Assembly: GCA_047518265.1 (NCBI GenBank)
Contig: JAKZRG010000033.1
Span: 1-64,000, forward strand
Origin: Oceanospirillum sp047518265
GTDB lineage: Bacteria > Pseudomonadota > Gammaproteobacteria > Pseudomonadales > Halomonadaceae
Reading direction: 5' to 3'
Length of the DNA: 64,000 bases
How positions within the stretch are numbered: position 1 is the stretch's first letter; every line of letters starts with the position of its first letter. Positions 44,700-52,687 of this stretch are shown piece after piece. The notes under the pieces are model-generated. The model made no database searches, was not told the origin of the DNA, and saw nothing but the letters and a program-made list of their open reading frames with translations. Both the position numbers and the translations under genes were made by a program.

Positions 44700-45710
44700 T
44701 TAGCTCAGTTTAACCAGCATCTTGCCGGTGTTTTTACCGGTAAACAGACCAATAAAGGCATCCGGTGCTTGTTCGATACCCTCGTAAACGGTTTCTTTCC
44801 AGCTCACTTTACCTTCCTGAATCCATTGCCCCATCTCTTGCACAAAAGCAGGGTAGCCATCCCAATGATCAAAGATAATAAAGCCCTGAATTTTCAGTTT
44901 CTTGATAATAATCTGAGCTAGATTAGCAGGGCCTGGGGTCGGCTCGGTGGCATTATACTGATCGATCATGCCGCAAACGGCGATGCGACCATAATCGTTC
45001 ATAACGTTCAGTACCGCTTCCAGATGTGCGCCACCGACATTTTCAAAGTAAACATCAATACCATTAGGGCAAGCATCAGCGATAGCCGCGTGAAGATTAT
45101 CCGTGGTTTTGTAGTTTACAACCGCATCAACACCCAGCTCTTCTTTTAGGTAACGGGCTTTCTCATCAGAGCCTACGCTACCAGCCACATAACAGCCTTT
45201 AAGCTTGGCAATTTGACAGACAATAGCACCCACTGCGCCGGATGCCGCAGAAACAAAAACATTATCACCGGCTTTTAACTCAGCAATTTTCAGTAGACCG
45301 GTATAAGCGGTCATACCCGGCATACCGAGAACGCCTAAAAAGGCTTGCTCAGGAATAGGGGAGTCCGGCAGTGCTTGTAGTCCTTCGCCATCGGTAATAA
45401 AAAACTCACGCCAGCCGCTCATATGGGCTACTTTACTGCCTACCGTAAAAGCGGGGTTGTTGGATTCAACCACTTCACCAATAGCGCCACCGTCGATAAC
45501 TGCATCTATGGCAAAAGGTTCGATATAGCTGGCGCGATCCATCATACGACCGCGCATATAGGGATCAACGGACATCCACAGGTTTTTAACGAGGATTTCA
45601 CCGGCTTTTAATTCTGCAATGGGGGCGCTAACCAGAGAAAAATCATTGTTGGTAGGCAGGCCTTCAGGGCGTTGTTTCAGGTGAATCTCACGATTTTCAG
45701 CAATATACAT
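44700..45710 (-). CDS. zinc-independent MDR NADP-dependent oxidoreductase (CurA-like)
   Basis: A 336-residue medium-chain reductase without catalytic zinc. Typical blocks are LVKNLWMSVDPYMRGRM, AHMSGWREFF, VSAASGAVGAIVCQIAKLKG (NADP Rossmann), VGSDEKARYLKEELG, VNYKTTDNL and IDVYFENVGG. The family (CurA, leukotriene B4 12-hydroxydehydrogenase-like) reduces alpha,beta-unsaturated carbonyls with NADPH in the cytosol. It is divergent from the LysR gene at 45865, which probably regulates it, and is followed by the DUF1330-like gene. Confidence 0.93.
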   Translation of the reverse strand: MYIAENREIHLKQRPEGLPTNNDFSLVSAPIAELKAGEILVKNLWMSVDPYMRGRMMDRASYIEPFAIDAVIDGGAIGEVVESNNPAFTVGSKVAHMSGWREFFITDGEGLQALPDSPIPEQAFLGVLGMPGMTAYTGLLKIAELKAGDNVFVSAASGAVGAIVCQIAKLKGCYVAGSVGSDEKARYLKEELGVDAVVNYKTTDNLHAAIADACPNGIDVYFENVGGAHLEAVLNVMNDYGRIAVCGMIDQYNATEPTPGPANLAQIIIKKLKIQGFIIFDHWDGYPAFVQEMGQWIQEGKVSWKETVYEGIEQAPDAFIGLFTGKNTGKMLVKLS

Positions 45711-45864
45711 GGGTTATATCCATCAATTTTAACGATTAAGTAGAGATTGGTCAGGCCAGAGAACTGACGCCAATTCGATGGAGGTTACTTTACGGAGACT
45801 AGTAATATGCATCCAATGCATTATGATTATTTTTATAATAACTCAATGTAATATTGGCGGATGT

Positions 45865-46803
45865 ATGGCTGTTGAGAAACTTTCAGGCACAGATTTAAAT
45901 CTGTTGCCGGTACTACAAGTCCTCTTAGAAGAGCGCAATGTCACCCGTGCTGCAGGACGACTGAACCTGAGCCAACCGGCGGTGAGTCGGAATTTATCCC
46001 GATTGAGAGAGCTTTTTAATGACCCTCTGTTTACCCGCAGCCCCAAGGGGTTAGAACCGACACCAAGGGCCTATTCACTGGGATTACAATTACAGCATTC
46101 CTTGCGGGATCTAGAGCAGTTAATTGAACCTCCCGTCTTTATACCAGAAAATGCCAATAATACGTTTAAGATTGCCACGACGGACTATGGTACTCAGGTA
46201 TTGCTACCCGGCGTTGTAAAAAGAGTGAGAGAGGAAGCACCGGGCATCAATCTAGAGATAACACCTTGGCATGCACACCTGCTGACAGAGATGGATCAAC
46301 AGCAGGTTGATCTAGCAATCTGTGCCTTGATTGACCCACCGGCTATGATCCATGGACGAGGCATAGGGCAGGATCAATTTGTCTGTGTTTTACGAGAAGA
46401 TCATCCATTGGTTGCTTCTGGCTTAACTCTAGAAAGCTATGCCGCCCAGCCCCATGCCTTAATTACCATGGGAGGAGAGCGCAAAGGGGCCATCGATCAT
46501 CTACTAGAAAAAGAAGGCTTAAAACGCCGTATCGCCCTGCGTGTACCTCACTTTGTGGCTGCACTGACATTGGTCGCAAGTTCTGATCTGATTTTAACCG
46601 TGCCCTATGGTTTGGCTAAGAGCTATGCGGAGCACTATCAGTTGGCTATTTTGCCTTTTCCCATGCCCCAAGATCGCTTTACCTATTCAATCGTTTGGCA
46701 CGAACGGCATATTAAAGATCCCGCTCATATTTGGTTCCGGCAACTGATGTATGAGGTACTCACCGAGAAGATTGAGGAACTGCAGGCGGGTTATGAGTTT
46801 TAG
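45865..46803 (+). CDS. LysR-family transcriptional regulator (island target gene)
   Basis: A 312-residue LysR regulator. The HTH (LSGTDLNLLPVLQVLLEERN, VTRAAGRLNLSQPAVSRNLS) resembles NodD/LinR-type members, and the effector domain is complete to EIEELQAGYEF. ATG 45865 is preferred over the longer frame to 45778. It is divergent from the MDR oxidoreductase. The stop at 46801 is the left edge of the phage-like island; the last 103 bases recur, 85% identical, at the right edge (57273-57375). Confidence 0.92.
   Translation: MAVEKLSGTDLNLLPVLQVLLEERNVTRAAGRLNLSQPAVSRNLSRLRELFNDPLFTRSPKGLEPTPRAYSLGLQLQHSLRDLEQLIEPPVFIPENANNTFKIATTDYGTQVLLPGVVKRVREEAPGINLEITPWHAHLLTEMDQQQVDLAICALIDPPAMIHGRGIGQDQFVCVLREDHPLVASGLTLESYAAQPHALITMGGERKGAIDHLLEKEGLKRRIALRVPHFVAALTLVASSDLILTVPYGLAKSYAEHYQLAILPFPMPQDRFTYSIVWHERHIKDPAHIWFRQLMYEVLTEKIEELQAGYEF
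46701..46803 (+). repeat. LysR 3'-end direct repeat, left copy
   Basis: 103 bases, from codon HER to the stop, aligned without gaps to 57273-57375 with 15 differences, mostly third-position. It marks the left edge of the island. Confidence 0.85.
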
Positions 46804-46813
46804 ATTTATCTAA

Positions 46814-47731
46814 GATTGCGGCGGCGGGTACCAGCGCTTTCTAGAATACGAATCCGGCCAGCAACTGAACGACTGGGAAACCATGACCAACAGCGGCAAC
46901 AACCTAATCTTTGAAGCGTCCTTTTTCCCCTGGTCAGGTCGTAGCGGCTTTGAAGCACAGGTATTCCCCTACGGCATCGCCACAGGGGGAGAACTAACCG
47001 CCAGCACCACCGCCGACACCGTATCCATTGGCGCGCTATCCGCCTATATGCCCGGTGCATCTGCCGCCGATCCCGACGGCATGGTCACCGTCGCCGCAGA
47101 TGACGTAACCATCACCCGCGCCACCACAGACACCCACCTGATCAGATCCCTAGTCATCAACCCAGACGGAAGCCTAGCCGCCATCGAAATCGGCCAAATC
47201 CGACTCACCAACCAAACCACCGCCACCGTCGCCACCACCGAAATTTACCAAGTCGACGGCGTACACCGCGAACGCTCCGACAGCCCCGTATGGAAAACAG
47301 ACTTCACCACAGGAGAAATCACCTTCGCATCCGCCCTACCACCGATCCACACCGGCAACACCACCAAAGCCGTCACCGTAAAAGGCTACACCCCAATATT
47401 TGCAGAATCGCCCCGAGTCTCCGACTTTGTACCCGCAGAAGAATCCAACAGCGTCTCCAGCACCGAAATCTACGGCGGCACCCTTGGCAGCGTCTCCAAA
47501 TCACTGGGCCAAGGCAAGTTTACCCACTACGGCAACGACGGCATCACCGACCCACTGGTCAAAGCCAAAGGACAAAAGCTCTGGTTTAAATTTATCCAAG
47601 ACAAAAACAAAACACCCTACAGCCTAACCCAAGGCATCCTAGGCATCGCCCGAACCTTCCCCGCAGGCAAACACGTACAAATCAGCTGCACCATCAGCGC
47701 AGAACAACCCACCACGGATTTTGATGGTTAA
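46814..47731 (+). CDS. phage major tail (tube) protein, 5'-truncated
   Basis: The frame is open from 46814 (right after the LysR stop) to 47731. The first ATG is at 46883, but coding similarity seems to start before it (GGGYQRFLEYESGQQLNDWE), so the original N-terminus is lost and the gene is a fragment. The body has FEASFFPWSGRSGFEAQVFP, an Ig-like or tail-tube core with many T/A/D residues, and ends QISCTISAEQP. Third positions are very C-rich, unlike both the chromosome and the downstream tail genes. It is the first gene in the island and may be made from ATG 46883 as a shortened protein. Phage tail identity is inferred from this layout plus the neighbouring tail genes. Confidence 0.65.
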   Translation, partial: DCGGGYQRFLEYESGQQLNDWETMTNSGNNLIFEASFFPWSGRSGFEAQVFPYGIATGGELTASTTADTVSIGALSAYMPGASAADPDGMVTVAADDVTITRATTDTHLIRSLVINPDGSLAAIEIGQIRLTNQTTATVATTEIYQVDGVHRERSDSPVWKTDFTTGEITFASALPPIHTGNTTKAVTVKGYTPIFAESPRVSDFVPAEESNSVSSTEIYGGTLGSVSKSLGQGKFTHYGNDGITDPLVKAKGQKLWFKFIQDKNKTPYSLTQGILGIARTFPAGKHVQISCTISAEQPTTDFDG

Positions 47732-47755
47732 GGGGTAGGATCTATAGTTTTAGGT

Positions 47756-47783
47756 AAGGTAGCCCCAGATTGGGGGTGCCTTA
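47756..47783 (+). terminator. Hairpin after the tail gene
   Basis: AAGGTAGCCCC pairs imperfectly with GGGGGTGCCTT. It lies directly before repeat R1. Confidence 0.5.
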
Positions 47784-47890
47784 ACCCCTTAGCTACATAA
47801 GAAAAACACTAAGCCTAGGTTTTTTCTTATGTGGCTAAAGTTCATCATCTGGTAAAGTTGCTACTGAAAAATGTGGATGTCCTGCATTGC
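47784..47890 (+). repeat. Island repeat R1 (left, diverged)
   Basis: It contains AGCTACATAAGAAAAA paired with TTTTTCTTATGTGGCT, then the shared 3' part with CATCTGGTAAAGTTGCTACT and ATGTGGATGTCCTGCATTGC. This end part is common to R2-R5; the 5' part is specific to R1. It precedes the DUF1330-like cargo gene. Confidence 0.75.
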
Positions 47891-47911
47891 TGCTGGTAAA
47901 AGAGGTACGCA

Positions 47912-48208
47912 ATGAGTTGCTATATTATTTACCATTACAATATTATCGATAAAAAAAGAATCGAGTTGTTAGGTCCGTTGTCAGTCCCAATAGTTGAAAA
48001 ATTTGGCGGTGAATTAGTAATTGCCAATCATGCTGAGTGTTTGGAAGGATCTTCTCCATATTCTCATATGGTTGTTTACAAATTTAAAAGTAAAGAGTTA
48101 GCAAAAAGTTTTTATGATTCGAGTGAAAGTCGAGAGTTAACTAAACTAAGAAACGAAGTTACGGAAGGTTTTGTTGTTTTAATGCCACAATTCGAGATGC
48201 CTAAATAA
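47912..48208 (+). CDS. DUF1330-family cargo protein
   Basis: A 98-residue DUF1330-type dimeric alpha/beta-barrel protein (YIIYHYNIIDKKRIELLGPL, HMVVYKFKSKELAKSFYDSS, EGFVVLMPQF). It is likely a small enzyme or ligand-binding protein of unknown role. The ATG follows AGAGGTACGC, 21 bases after R1. It begins the cargo array. A short attC-like stem follows it. Confidence 0.75.
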   Translation: MSCYIIYHYNIIDKKRIELLGPLSVPIVEKFGGELVIANHAECLEGSSPYSHMVVYKFKSKELAKSFYDSSESRELTKLRNEVTEGFVVLMPQFEMPK

Positions 48209-48253
48209 ATCACTCCATGACCATTAGAATATACAACTAATGAAGTGTTAGGC
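48209..48253 (+). other. attC-like remnant ending in GTTAGGC
   Basis: CATTAG (48222-48227) pairs with CTAATG (48237-48242), and the site ends with GTTAGGC (48247-48253). The terminal core complements GCCTAAC at 48649-48655 after the AIG2-like gene. Confidence 0.55.
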
Positions 48254-48290
48254 ATCAGTGTTGAAGTAGTCATAAATATTGAGGTATATA

Positions 48291-48641
48291 ATGGAAAGGT
48301 TATTTTCATATGGTACGTTACAAATGGAACATGTTCAGGAAGAAACATTTGGTCGAAAGCTAAATGGTGCAAAGGATAAACTGGTCGGCTACATTCTTTC
48401 TGAGGTGAAAATTAAAGATGAAACAGTAATAAAAACTAGCGGTACTGACATTCATCCAATTTTAAAGTTTACAGGGAAAGATTCAGATGTTGTTGAAGGA
48501 ACTGTTTTTGAAATAACGCCATCAGAATTAGCCCAAGCCGATGAATATGAAGTTGAAGAGTATATGCGTATAGCAGGCAAGTTTAACTCAGGTAATGAGG
48601 CATGGGCATATGTTTGTGCCACTACTGAATTAGCTAAATAA
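48291..48641 (+). CDS. AIG2-like gamma-glutamylcyclotransferase-family protein
   Basis: A 116-residue AIG2/GGCT-fold protein starting MERLFSYGTLQMEHVQEETF. The YGTL loop binds the gamma-glutamyl moiety, and the conserved acidic residue falls in DEYEVEEYMR. The family cleaves gamma-glutamyl peptides or amines to 5-oxoproline; the substrate here is not known. It is bounded by the complementary cores GTTAGGC (48247) and GCCTAAC (48649), making it a clear integron-type cassette with no island repeat between it and the DUF1330 gene. Confidence 0.85.
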   Translation: MERLFSYGTLQMEHVQEETFGRKLNGAKDKLVGYILSEVKIKDETVIKTSGTDIHPILKFTGKDSDVVEGTVFEITPSELAQADEYEVEEYMRIAGKFNSGNEAWAYVCATTELAK

Positions 48642-48648
48642 TAATGCA

Positions 48649-48745
48649 GCCTAACAAGCTGTTCAACAGGACAAAAAACAATGGGCTATTTCGCACCTCT
48701 CAGTTTTAGCCCACTGCTTTTTGCAAGTTAACAAGGGCGTTATCG
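48649..48745 (+). other. attC site of the AIG2 cassette
   Basis: A 97-bp site from GCCTAAC to GTTATCG. The inner hairpin GGGCTA/TAGCCC and the flanking AACAAGCTG/GGGCGTT give the attC arrangement. Repeat R2 begins directly after its terminal core. Confidence 0.75.
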
Positions 48746-48754
48746 TCGGTAGCC

Positions 48755-48910
48755 ACCCCAATCCAGCCGCCATCCCCACAATGGCAGCTGGATCACCCAC
48801 AACCCCCTGACCCACCCCAAAAAACACCAAACCTAGGGTTATCCCTAGGGTGGTTAAAGCTCAGTATCTGGTAAAGTCACTGCTGGAAAATGTGGATGCC
48901 CTGCATTGCT
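48755..48910 (+). repeat. Island repeat R2
   Basis: A 156-bp unit: a C-rich left half (CCAGCCGCCATCCCCACAAT), the stem CCTAGGG/CCCTAGG, GGTGGTTAAAGCTCAGTATC, TGGTAAAGTCACTGCTGGA and ATGTGGATGCCCTGCATTGC. It precedes the GNAT gene. Confidence 0.9.
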
Positions 48911-48940
48911 AGTATTCGTAGCCCCACCACAAGGATAATC

Positions 48941-49420
48941 ATGAAAATTGTTAAGGCAGGAATGGAAGACATCTCAAAAATAGCCGTCGTCGTAAGTGAA
49001 TCTAATAAGGATGTCGCCGAGCAATTTGGAATTAATGCTAAAAACAACCCTAAGCATCCATCATTTTATACAAATGACTGGGTTGTTTCAGATATGGAAA
49101 GAGGCGAAGAGTATTTTCTTCTCTTGGACAGCTCCACGGTAATTGGCTGTGTAGCCTTCGAGCACCCTCGCCCCGATACTGCATACCTCAATCGATTGTC
49201 TGTCTTGCCAGCTTATAGAAATAAAGGTATGGGGGAATTGTTGGTAAAGCATATTCTTCAATATTCAATAAACAAAGACATTGAAAAAGTCAGTATTGGT
49301 ATAATTGCGGCTCATAGCATACTCAAGGAATGGTATCTGCGTTTAGGGTTTATAGAAAATAACACCCAAAAATTCGACCACCTACCTTTTGATGTCACAT
49401 ATATGCACTATGATTTATAA
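48941..49420 (+). CDS. GNAT-family N-acetyltransferase cargo
   Basis: A 159-residue acetyltransferase starting MKIVKAGMEDISKIAVVV. The acetyl-CoA loop LSVLPAYRNKGMGELLVKHI is clear, then WYLRLGFIENN and the closing Y-rich strand. It uses acetyl-CoA; the acceptor is unknown. ATG 48941 follows AAGGATAATC; the longer frame to 48890 would start inside repeat R2. Followed by an attC-like site. Confidence 0.88.
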   Translation: MKIVKAGMEDISKIAVVVSESNKDVAEQFGINAKNNPKHPSFYTNDWVVSDMERGEEYFLLLDSSTVIGCVAFEHPRPDTAYLNRLSVLPAYRNKGMGELLVKHILQYSINKDIEKVSIGIIAAHSILKEWYLRLGFIENNTQKFDHLPFDVTYMHYDL

Positions 49421-49423
49421 CAC

Positions 49424-49498
49424 TGCTAACAAGGCAGATCAGTTCGCGGCTAATCGCTGCCGGACTCGCTACGCTCGCTGTTGTTTGCGGCGTCATCG
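49424..49498 (+). other. attC-like site after the GNAT gene
   Basis: TGCTAACAAGGC begins it and GCGGCGTCATCG ends it, with paired arms around TCGCTACGCTCGC. The terminal core (GTCATCG) differs by one base from GTTATCG of the preceding cassette's attC end. R3 follows. Confidence 0.6.
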
Positions 49499-49504
49499 CC
49501 CAAA

Positions 49505-49661
49505 ACCCCAACCCAGCCGCCATCCCCACAATGGCGGCAACTAGATCACCCAACCCCCTGACCCTCATCAAAAAAACACCAATCCTAGGGTTTTCCCTAG
49601 GGTGGTTAAAGCTCCGTATCTGGTAGAGTTGCTGATGGAAAATGCGGATGCCCCGCATTGC
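49505..49661 (+). repeat. Island repeat R3
   Basis: Same structure as R2, beginning ACCCCAACCCAGCCGCC and ending GATGCCCCGCATTGC. The central stem is CCTAGGG-TTTT-CCCTAGG. It precedes the LysE-type gene. Confidence 0.9.
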
Positions 49662-49694
49662 TTTAATACCCGCTAAAATAATAAGGAGTTAACT

Positions 49695-50318
49695 TTGAAC
49701 TTTGAACTCTGGTCTTTTTTTTTCTTATCCTACCTATTCATTACATTAGCGCCAGGACCAAATGTACTCTTAGTTGTGCAGAACGCCGTGAAGAATGGGT
49801 ATAATGCAGCAATTTTATCCATTCTTGGAAATTTGTCTTGCCAAGCCATCATCGTGGTTCTCGTGGCTTTGGGAGCTGGTGCAATATTAGAGCAATCTCC
49901 TTTTGCATTCTTTGTTCTTAAAATTATTGGCGGCTTGTATCTTATATATTTAGGAATAACGGGGTTGCTGAAAAATAGTAAAAATAGCTCCACTCCCAAC
50001 AAAGAGATTTCATCAAATAAAGTTTCATCCAACTTTAAATCAGGCTTTTTAGTTTCAGCAAGTAATCCTAAAACAGTAATATTTCTGTCCGCATTTTTGC
50101 CCCAATTTATATCGACTGACTATCCAATGCCAGTTCAGTTTATATTAATGTTTCTTACCATCAGCGTTATCGTGGTCTCTGTCCATCTGGCTTACTCGTT
50201 TCTTGCCAGAAATATCACAAACTCAATAAAAAGCACTAGCATTGGCAGTACGTTCTCAAAAGTATACAACAGCGCCTTTATTGCATTTGGTGGCGGCCTA
50301 ATCTTCAGTAGCAAGTGA
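49695..50318 (+). CDS. LysE/RhtB-type amino-acid exporter cargo
   Basis: A 207-residue protein with about six membrane helices. The LysE-family hallmark LFITLAPGPNVLLVVQNAVK near the N-terminus and SASNPKTVIFLSAFLPQFI in the middle are plain. It exports amino acids or homoserine-lactone-like solutes. The start is TTG at 49695, behind AAGGAG with normal spacing. The gene lies between R3 and R4. Confidence 0.9.
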   Translation: MNFELWSFFFLSYLFITLAPGPNVLLVVQNAVKNGYNAAILSILGNLSCQAIIVVLVALGAGAILEQSPFAFFVLKIIGGLYLIYLGITGLLKNSKNSSTPNKEISSNKVSSNFKSGFLVSASNPKTVIFLSAFLPQFISTDYPMPVQFILMFLTISVIVVSVHLAYSFLARNITNSIKSTSIGSTFSKVYNSAFIAFGGGLIFSSK

Positions 50319-50360
50319 GCGTGGGCATACAATCAAGTGGGACGCCTACGCAGGCAAAAA
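50319..50360 (+). other. attC-like remnant after the LysE gene
   Basis: GCGTGGGCATAC...CAAGTGGGACGCCTACGCAGGC has the inverted GCGT/ACGC layout of attC ends, but both cores look mutated. R4 follows at once. Confidence 0.4.
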
Positions 50361-50364
50361 CAAC

Positions 50365-50521
50365 CCCCCCAACCCAGCCGCCATCCCCACAATGCCAACT
50401 GGATCACCCACAACCCCCTGACCCACCTCAATAAAACACCAAACCTAGGGTTTTCCCTAGGGTGGTTAGAACTCAGTATCTGGTAAAGTCACTGCTGGAA
50501 AATGTGGATGTCCTGCATTGC
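50365..50521 (+). repeat. Island repeat R4
   Basis: Same structure as R2 and R3 (CCCCCCAACCCAGCCGCC ... GATGTCCTGCATTGC). It precedes the gene at 50564. Confidence 0.9.
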
Positions 50522-50563
50522 TTTTGCATTGTTCTTTATACCCATTGATAGGAACTGCGATAG

Positions 50564-51520
50564 ATGAGTAAAATTGAAGATAGCCTAATCAAGTTTTGGG
50601 GTATCGAAGCACAAGTGCGGAAGCACATAAATACCCATAGGTATCAAAAGGTTCTAATTTCAGGGTTAGATAACTGGAGTCAAATATGTAGTTCTTTGGA
50701 TACTCTCGGCGACACAGGGCTAGCATTACAAAGCTACTTCAAAGCAGAATTTCCATCAGAAGCTGGCTTGTCCTATATCTATACTTATGGGCTCTTACAG
50801 GCGTTGTTTATACAACAAGATGCCATGAATCATTTATCTGAAGCATTCGATGTCCCGTATGAATTGTCGGATGAACTAAAAAGTATAAGAGCAGTTAGGA
50901 ATGCGTCTATAGGTCATCCAACAAAGAATAGAGTTAAAAAAACTACTTATTTTAACCACATATCTCGTATTTCCATGAGTAAAGGTGGCTTTAATCTTGT
51001 TCGCTTTTATGATGAGGGTGAAAGTGAATACATCAACGTGGATTTTGGAAAAATAGTAGAAACTCAGCTTATCGGAATTAATAAATCATACTTATTAATC
51101 AATGAAAAGCTTCGAGAAACCGATGAACAGCATAGGGCAAGATTTATGGAAAAACCTCTAGCAGATATTCTTCATTCAACAATGGGTTATATGTTCGAAA
51201 AAGTAGGGCAAGCTATATATTCTCCATCAAGCTCAAATACCTCATTTGGTCTAAGTATGCTCGAATCAATCGAAGAGGCTTACAATAATTTTCAGAGTGC
51301 ATTGCAAGAGAGAAATGAGTTACCAGATCATATTCAGTACGAACTCGATGAATACTTCCATGGTATTCAAAGAGTAAAATCTTATCTGACTAACTATAAT
51401 ATTAATGACTTTACAGAGTCAGACGCGAGAATATACTTGTTCTATTTACAAAAAAGCCATAAAACCTTCGAAAATATTGCTCGTGAAATAGACGAAGATT
51501 ACGAGGAAAAACAGGTATAA
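50564..51520 (+). CDS. cargo protein with HEPN-like Rx5H motif
   Basis: A 318-residue soluble, helix-rich protein that I cannot assign to a named family. The segment RAVRNASIGHPT contains R112-x5-H118, the Rx4-6H pattern of HEPN ribonucleases, in a helix-rich context typical of that fold (DELKSIRAVRNASIGHPTKN). HEPN proteins are frequent in abortive-infection and toxin systems, so an antiphage role is possible but unproven. The second half is helical and charged. The cassette starts at TTATAC (50536) and ends at the complementary GTATAAC (51516), with a VPR-like attC behind it, which shows independent mobility. Confidence 0.6.
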   Translation: MSKIEDSLIKFWGIEAQVRKHINTHRYQKVLISGLDNWSQICSSLDTLGDTGLALQSYFKAEFPSEAGLSYIYTYGLLQALFIQQDAMNHLSEAFDVPYELSDELKSIRAVRNASIGHPTKNRVKKTTYFNHISRISMSKGGFNLVRFYDEGESEYINVDFGKIVETQLIGINKSYLLINEKLRETDEQHRARFMEKPLADILHSTMGYMFEKVGQAIYSPSSSNTSFGLSMLESIEEAYNNFQSALQERNELPDHIQYELDEYFHGIQRVKSYLTNYNINDFTESDARIYLFYLQKSHKTFENIAREIDEDYEEKQV

Positions 51521-51625
51521 CAAAATATTTAAGAGGGGTTCTCAACGCTTGCCATTTTTCGCTCTACTTCAGTTTAAGTGTATATGGCATAATGCTTGGG
51601 TAAGATAGTCGCGTTGTCAGCTACT
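51516..51625 (+). other. attC site resembling Vibrio superintegron repeats
   Basis: From GTATAACAAAATATTTAAGA through CAACGCTTGCCATTTTTCGC to GTTGTCA. The internal segments (TTTAAGAG, AACGCTTG, CATTTTTCGCTC, AGTTTAAGTGT) follow the order of Vibrio parahaemolyticus-type attC repeats as I know them. The 3' end is replaced by repeat R5. Similarity is judged from memory, not aligned. Confidence 0.7.
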
Positions 51626-51628
51626 TAA

Positions 51629-51786
51629 CCCCCAATCTAGCCGCCATCCCCACAATGGCGGCAACTGGATCAGCCACAACCTCCTGATCCACCCCAAAAA
51701 AACACCAAACCTAGGGTTTTCCCTAGGGCGGTTAAAGCTCTGCATCTGGTAGAGTTGCTGCTGGAAAGTGTGGATGTCCTGCATTG
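51629..51786 (+). repeat. Island repeat R5
   Basis: Same structure (CCCAATCTAGCCGCCATCC ... GGATGTCCTGCATTG). It truncates the end of the preceding attC and precedes the membrane-protein gene. Confidence 0.9.
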
Positions 51787-51804
51787 TTGATAGGGTACTT
51801 TATA

Positions 51805-52398
51805 ATGGTTGACAATATAGTTGAATATTTTAAAAAACATCCTTTGTTATTGATTTTTTTTATAGCTTTTTTCACAAGCTCGTGCGGATTTTTTTCAGAG
51901 TATTTATTGCTAAATAAATATGGTCTAAATATAGGTTTTTTTGCTTCTTTTGAGTATTTTTTTCTTGCAGGTGTTTCAGACCCATATGTGCTTTTAATTG
52001 GTTTTTTCCTATGGGCTTCAGCAGCCTCCCAAACTAATATAATTGACCGCTATTTTAGCAAGAATCAAAATAAAATAAATTCTAAAAGAGTAGCTTTTTT
52101 TCTAGCCATTTTGTGGGTTTTTATTTTAATTACTCTCTTTTTGTTTTTTATTCGTGAAAGGGTTGATGATAAATATAATGCAGTATTATCCGGTAATGTT
52201 AAAACTTCTTCTATAATGCTTAGGGAAAATAATCATATGTTATCTGGAAGTGATAAAGGCCACTCGTTGATTACTGCAACTGATATGTTTATGATTTTCT
52301 ATCAATACTCTGATAAATCAGTTGTTGCTATCCCTATAGAAAACATAGCATCAGTTAATTTTTTTGAAAACAATAGTAGTCAACTTCAGCTGGACTAA
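51805..52398 (+). CDS. small membrane protein, unknown
   Basis: A 197-residue AT-rich protein. Three membrane helices are predicted (LLLIFFIAFFTSSCGFFSEY, VLLIGFFLWASAAS, VAFFLAILWVFILITLFLFF), with a ~95-residue soluble C-terminal domain. No family recognised. ATG 51805 is chosen; the TTG at 51784 would lie in R5. It is the last cargo gene before the antirepressor. The stop is followed by AAGGGTC...GACCCTT, a small inverted repeat. Confidence 0.6.
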   Translation: MVDNIVEYFKKHPLLLIFFIAFFTSSCGFFSEYLLLNKYGLNIGFFASFEYFFLAGVSDPYVLLIGFFLWASAASQTNIIDRYFSKNQNKINSKRVAFFLAILWVFILITLFLFFIRERVDDKYNAVLSGNVKTSSIMLRENNHMLSGSDKGHSLITATDMFMIFYQYSDKSVVAIPIENIASVNFFENNSSQLQLD

Positions 52399-52479
52399 TA
52401 AAAGGGTCGGTATCAGACACTGACCCTTGACACCCTGCTCAACTTCAATCAAGATTTAAACGTTGCTGCAAAATCAGCA

Positions 52480-52687
52480 ACCTGAGATTGGCGTCTCGGT
52501 ATACAAGGCGGACACTACCGCCATTTAAGAGCGGTTTTTTTGTGTCTGTAGCATGGCCCATTATGGGCGGGCCGTGTGTGGGTACTTTCGAGTACACCGG
52601 ACCTTGTACCGGTACGCCAACCCGCACGGTTCCGCTCACCAGATTGGCGCTGGGGAGTGGTAAGCAAGCCTTACAAGGATCTCTATC
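52480..52687 (+). promoter_or_regulatory. Antirepressor leader with attenuator-type terminator
   Basis: Within the 5' leader, CCGC (52518-52521) pairs with GCGG (52531-52534), followed by a run of Ts; this is a complete intrinsic terminator. Later come GGGCGGGCC, the 10-bp palindrome GTACCGGTAC (52609-52618) and GCGCTGGGG before AAGGAT and the ATG. Such GC-rich leaders are known ahead of phage antirepressor genes and suggest RNA-level control. Confidence 0.6.

Noticed and set aside
47290..47589. Alternative 99-codon ORF rich in Arg, His and Gln
   Set aside because: It overlaps the tail gene in another frame; the composition is an artefact of C-rich DNA.
48755..51786. Conserved short peptide read through repeats R2, R3 and R5 (TPNLGFSLGWLKLSIW-like, ending in a stop)
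   Set aside because: The frame is conserved only in the 3' part and is shifted or stopped in the left half from copy to copy; it follows from DNA similarity and not from selection for a protein.
48750..51790. CRISPR array made of R1-R6
   Set aside because: Repeats are 100-157 bp and separated by whole genes; there are no short spacers and no cas genes.
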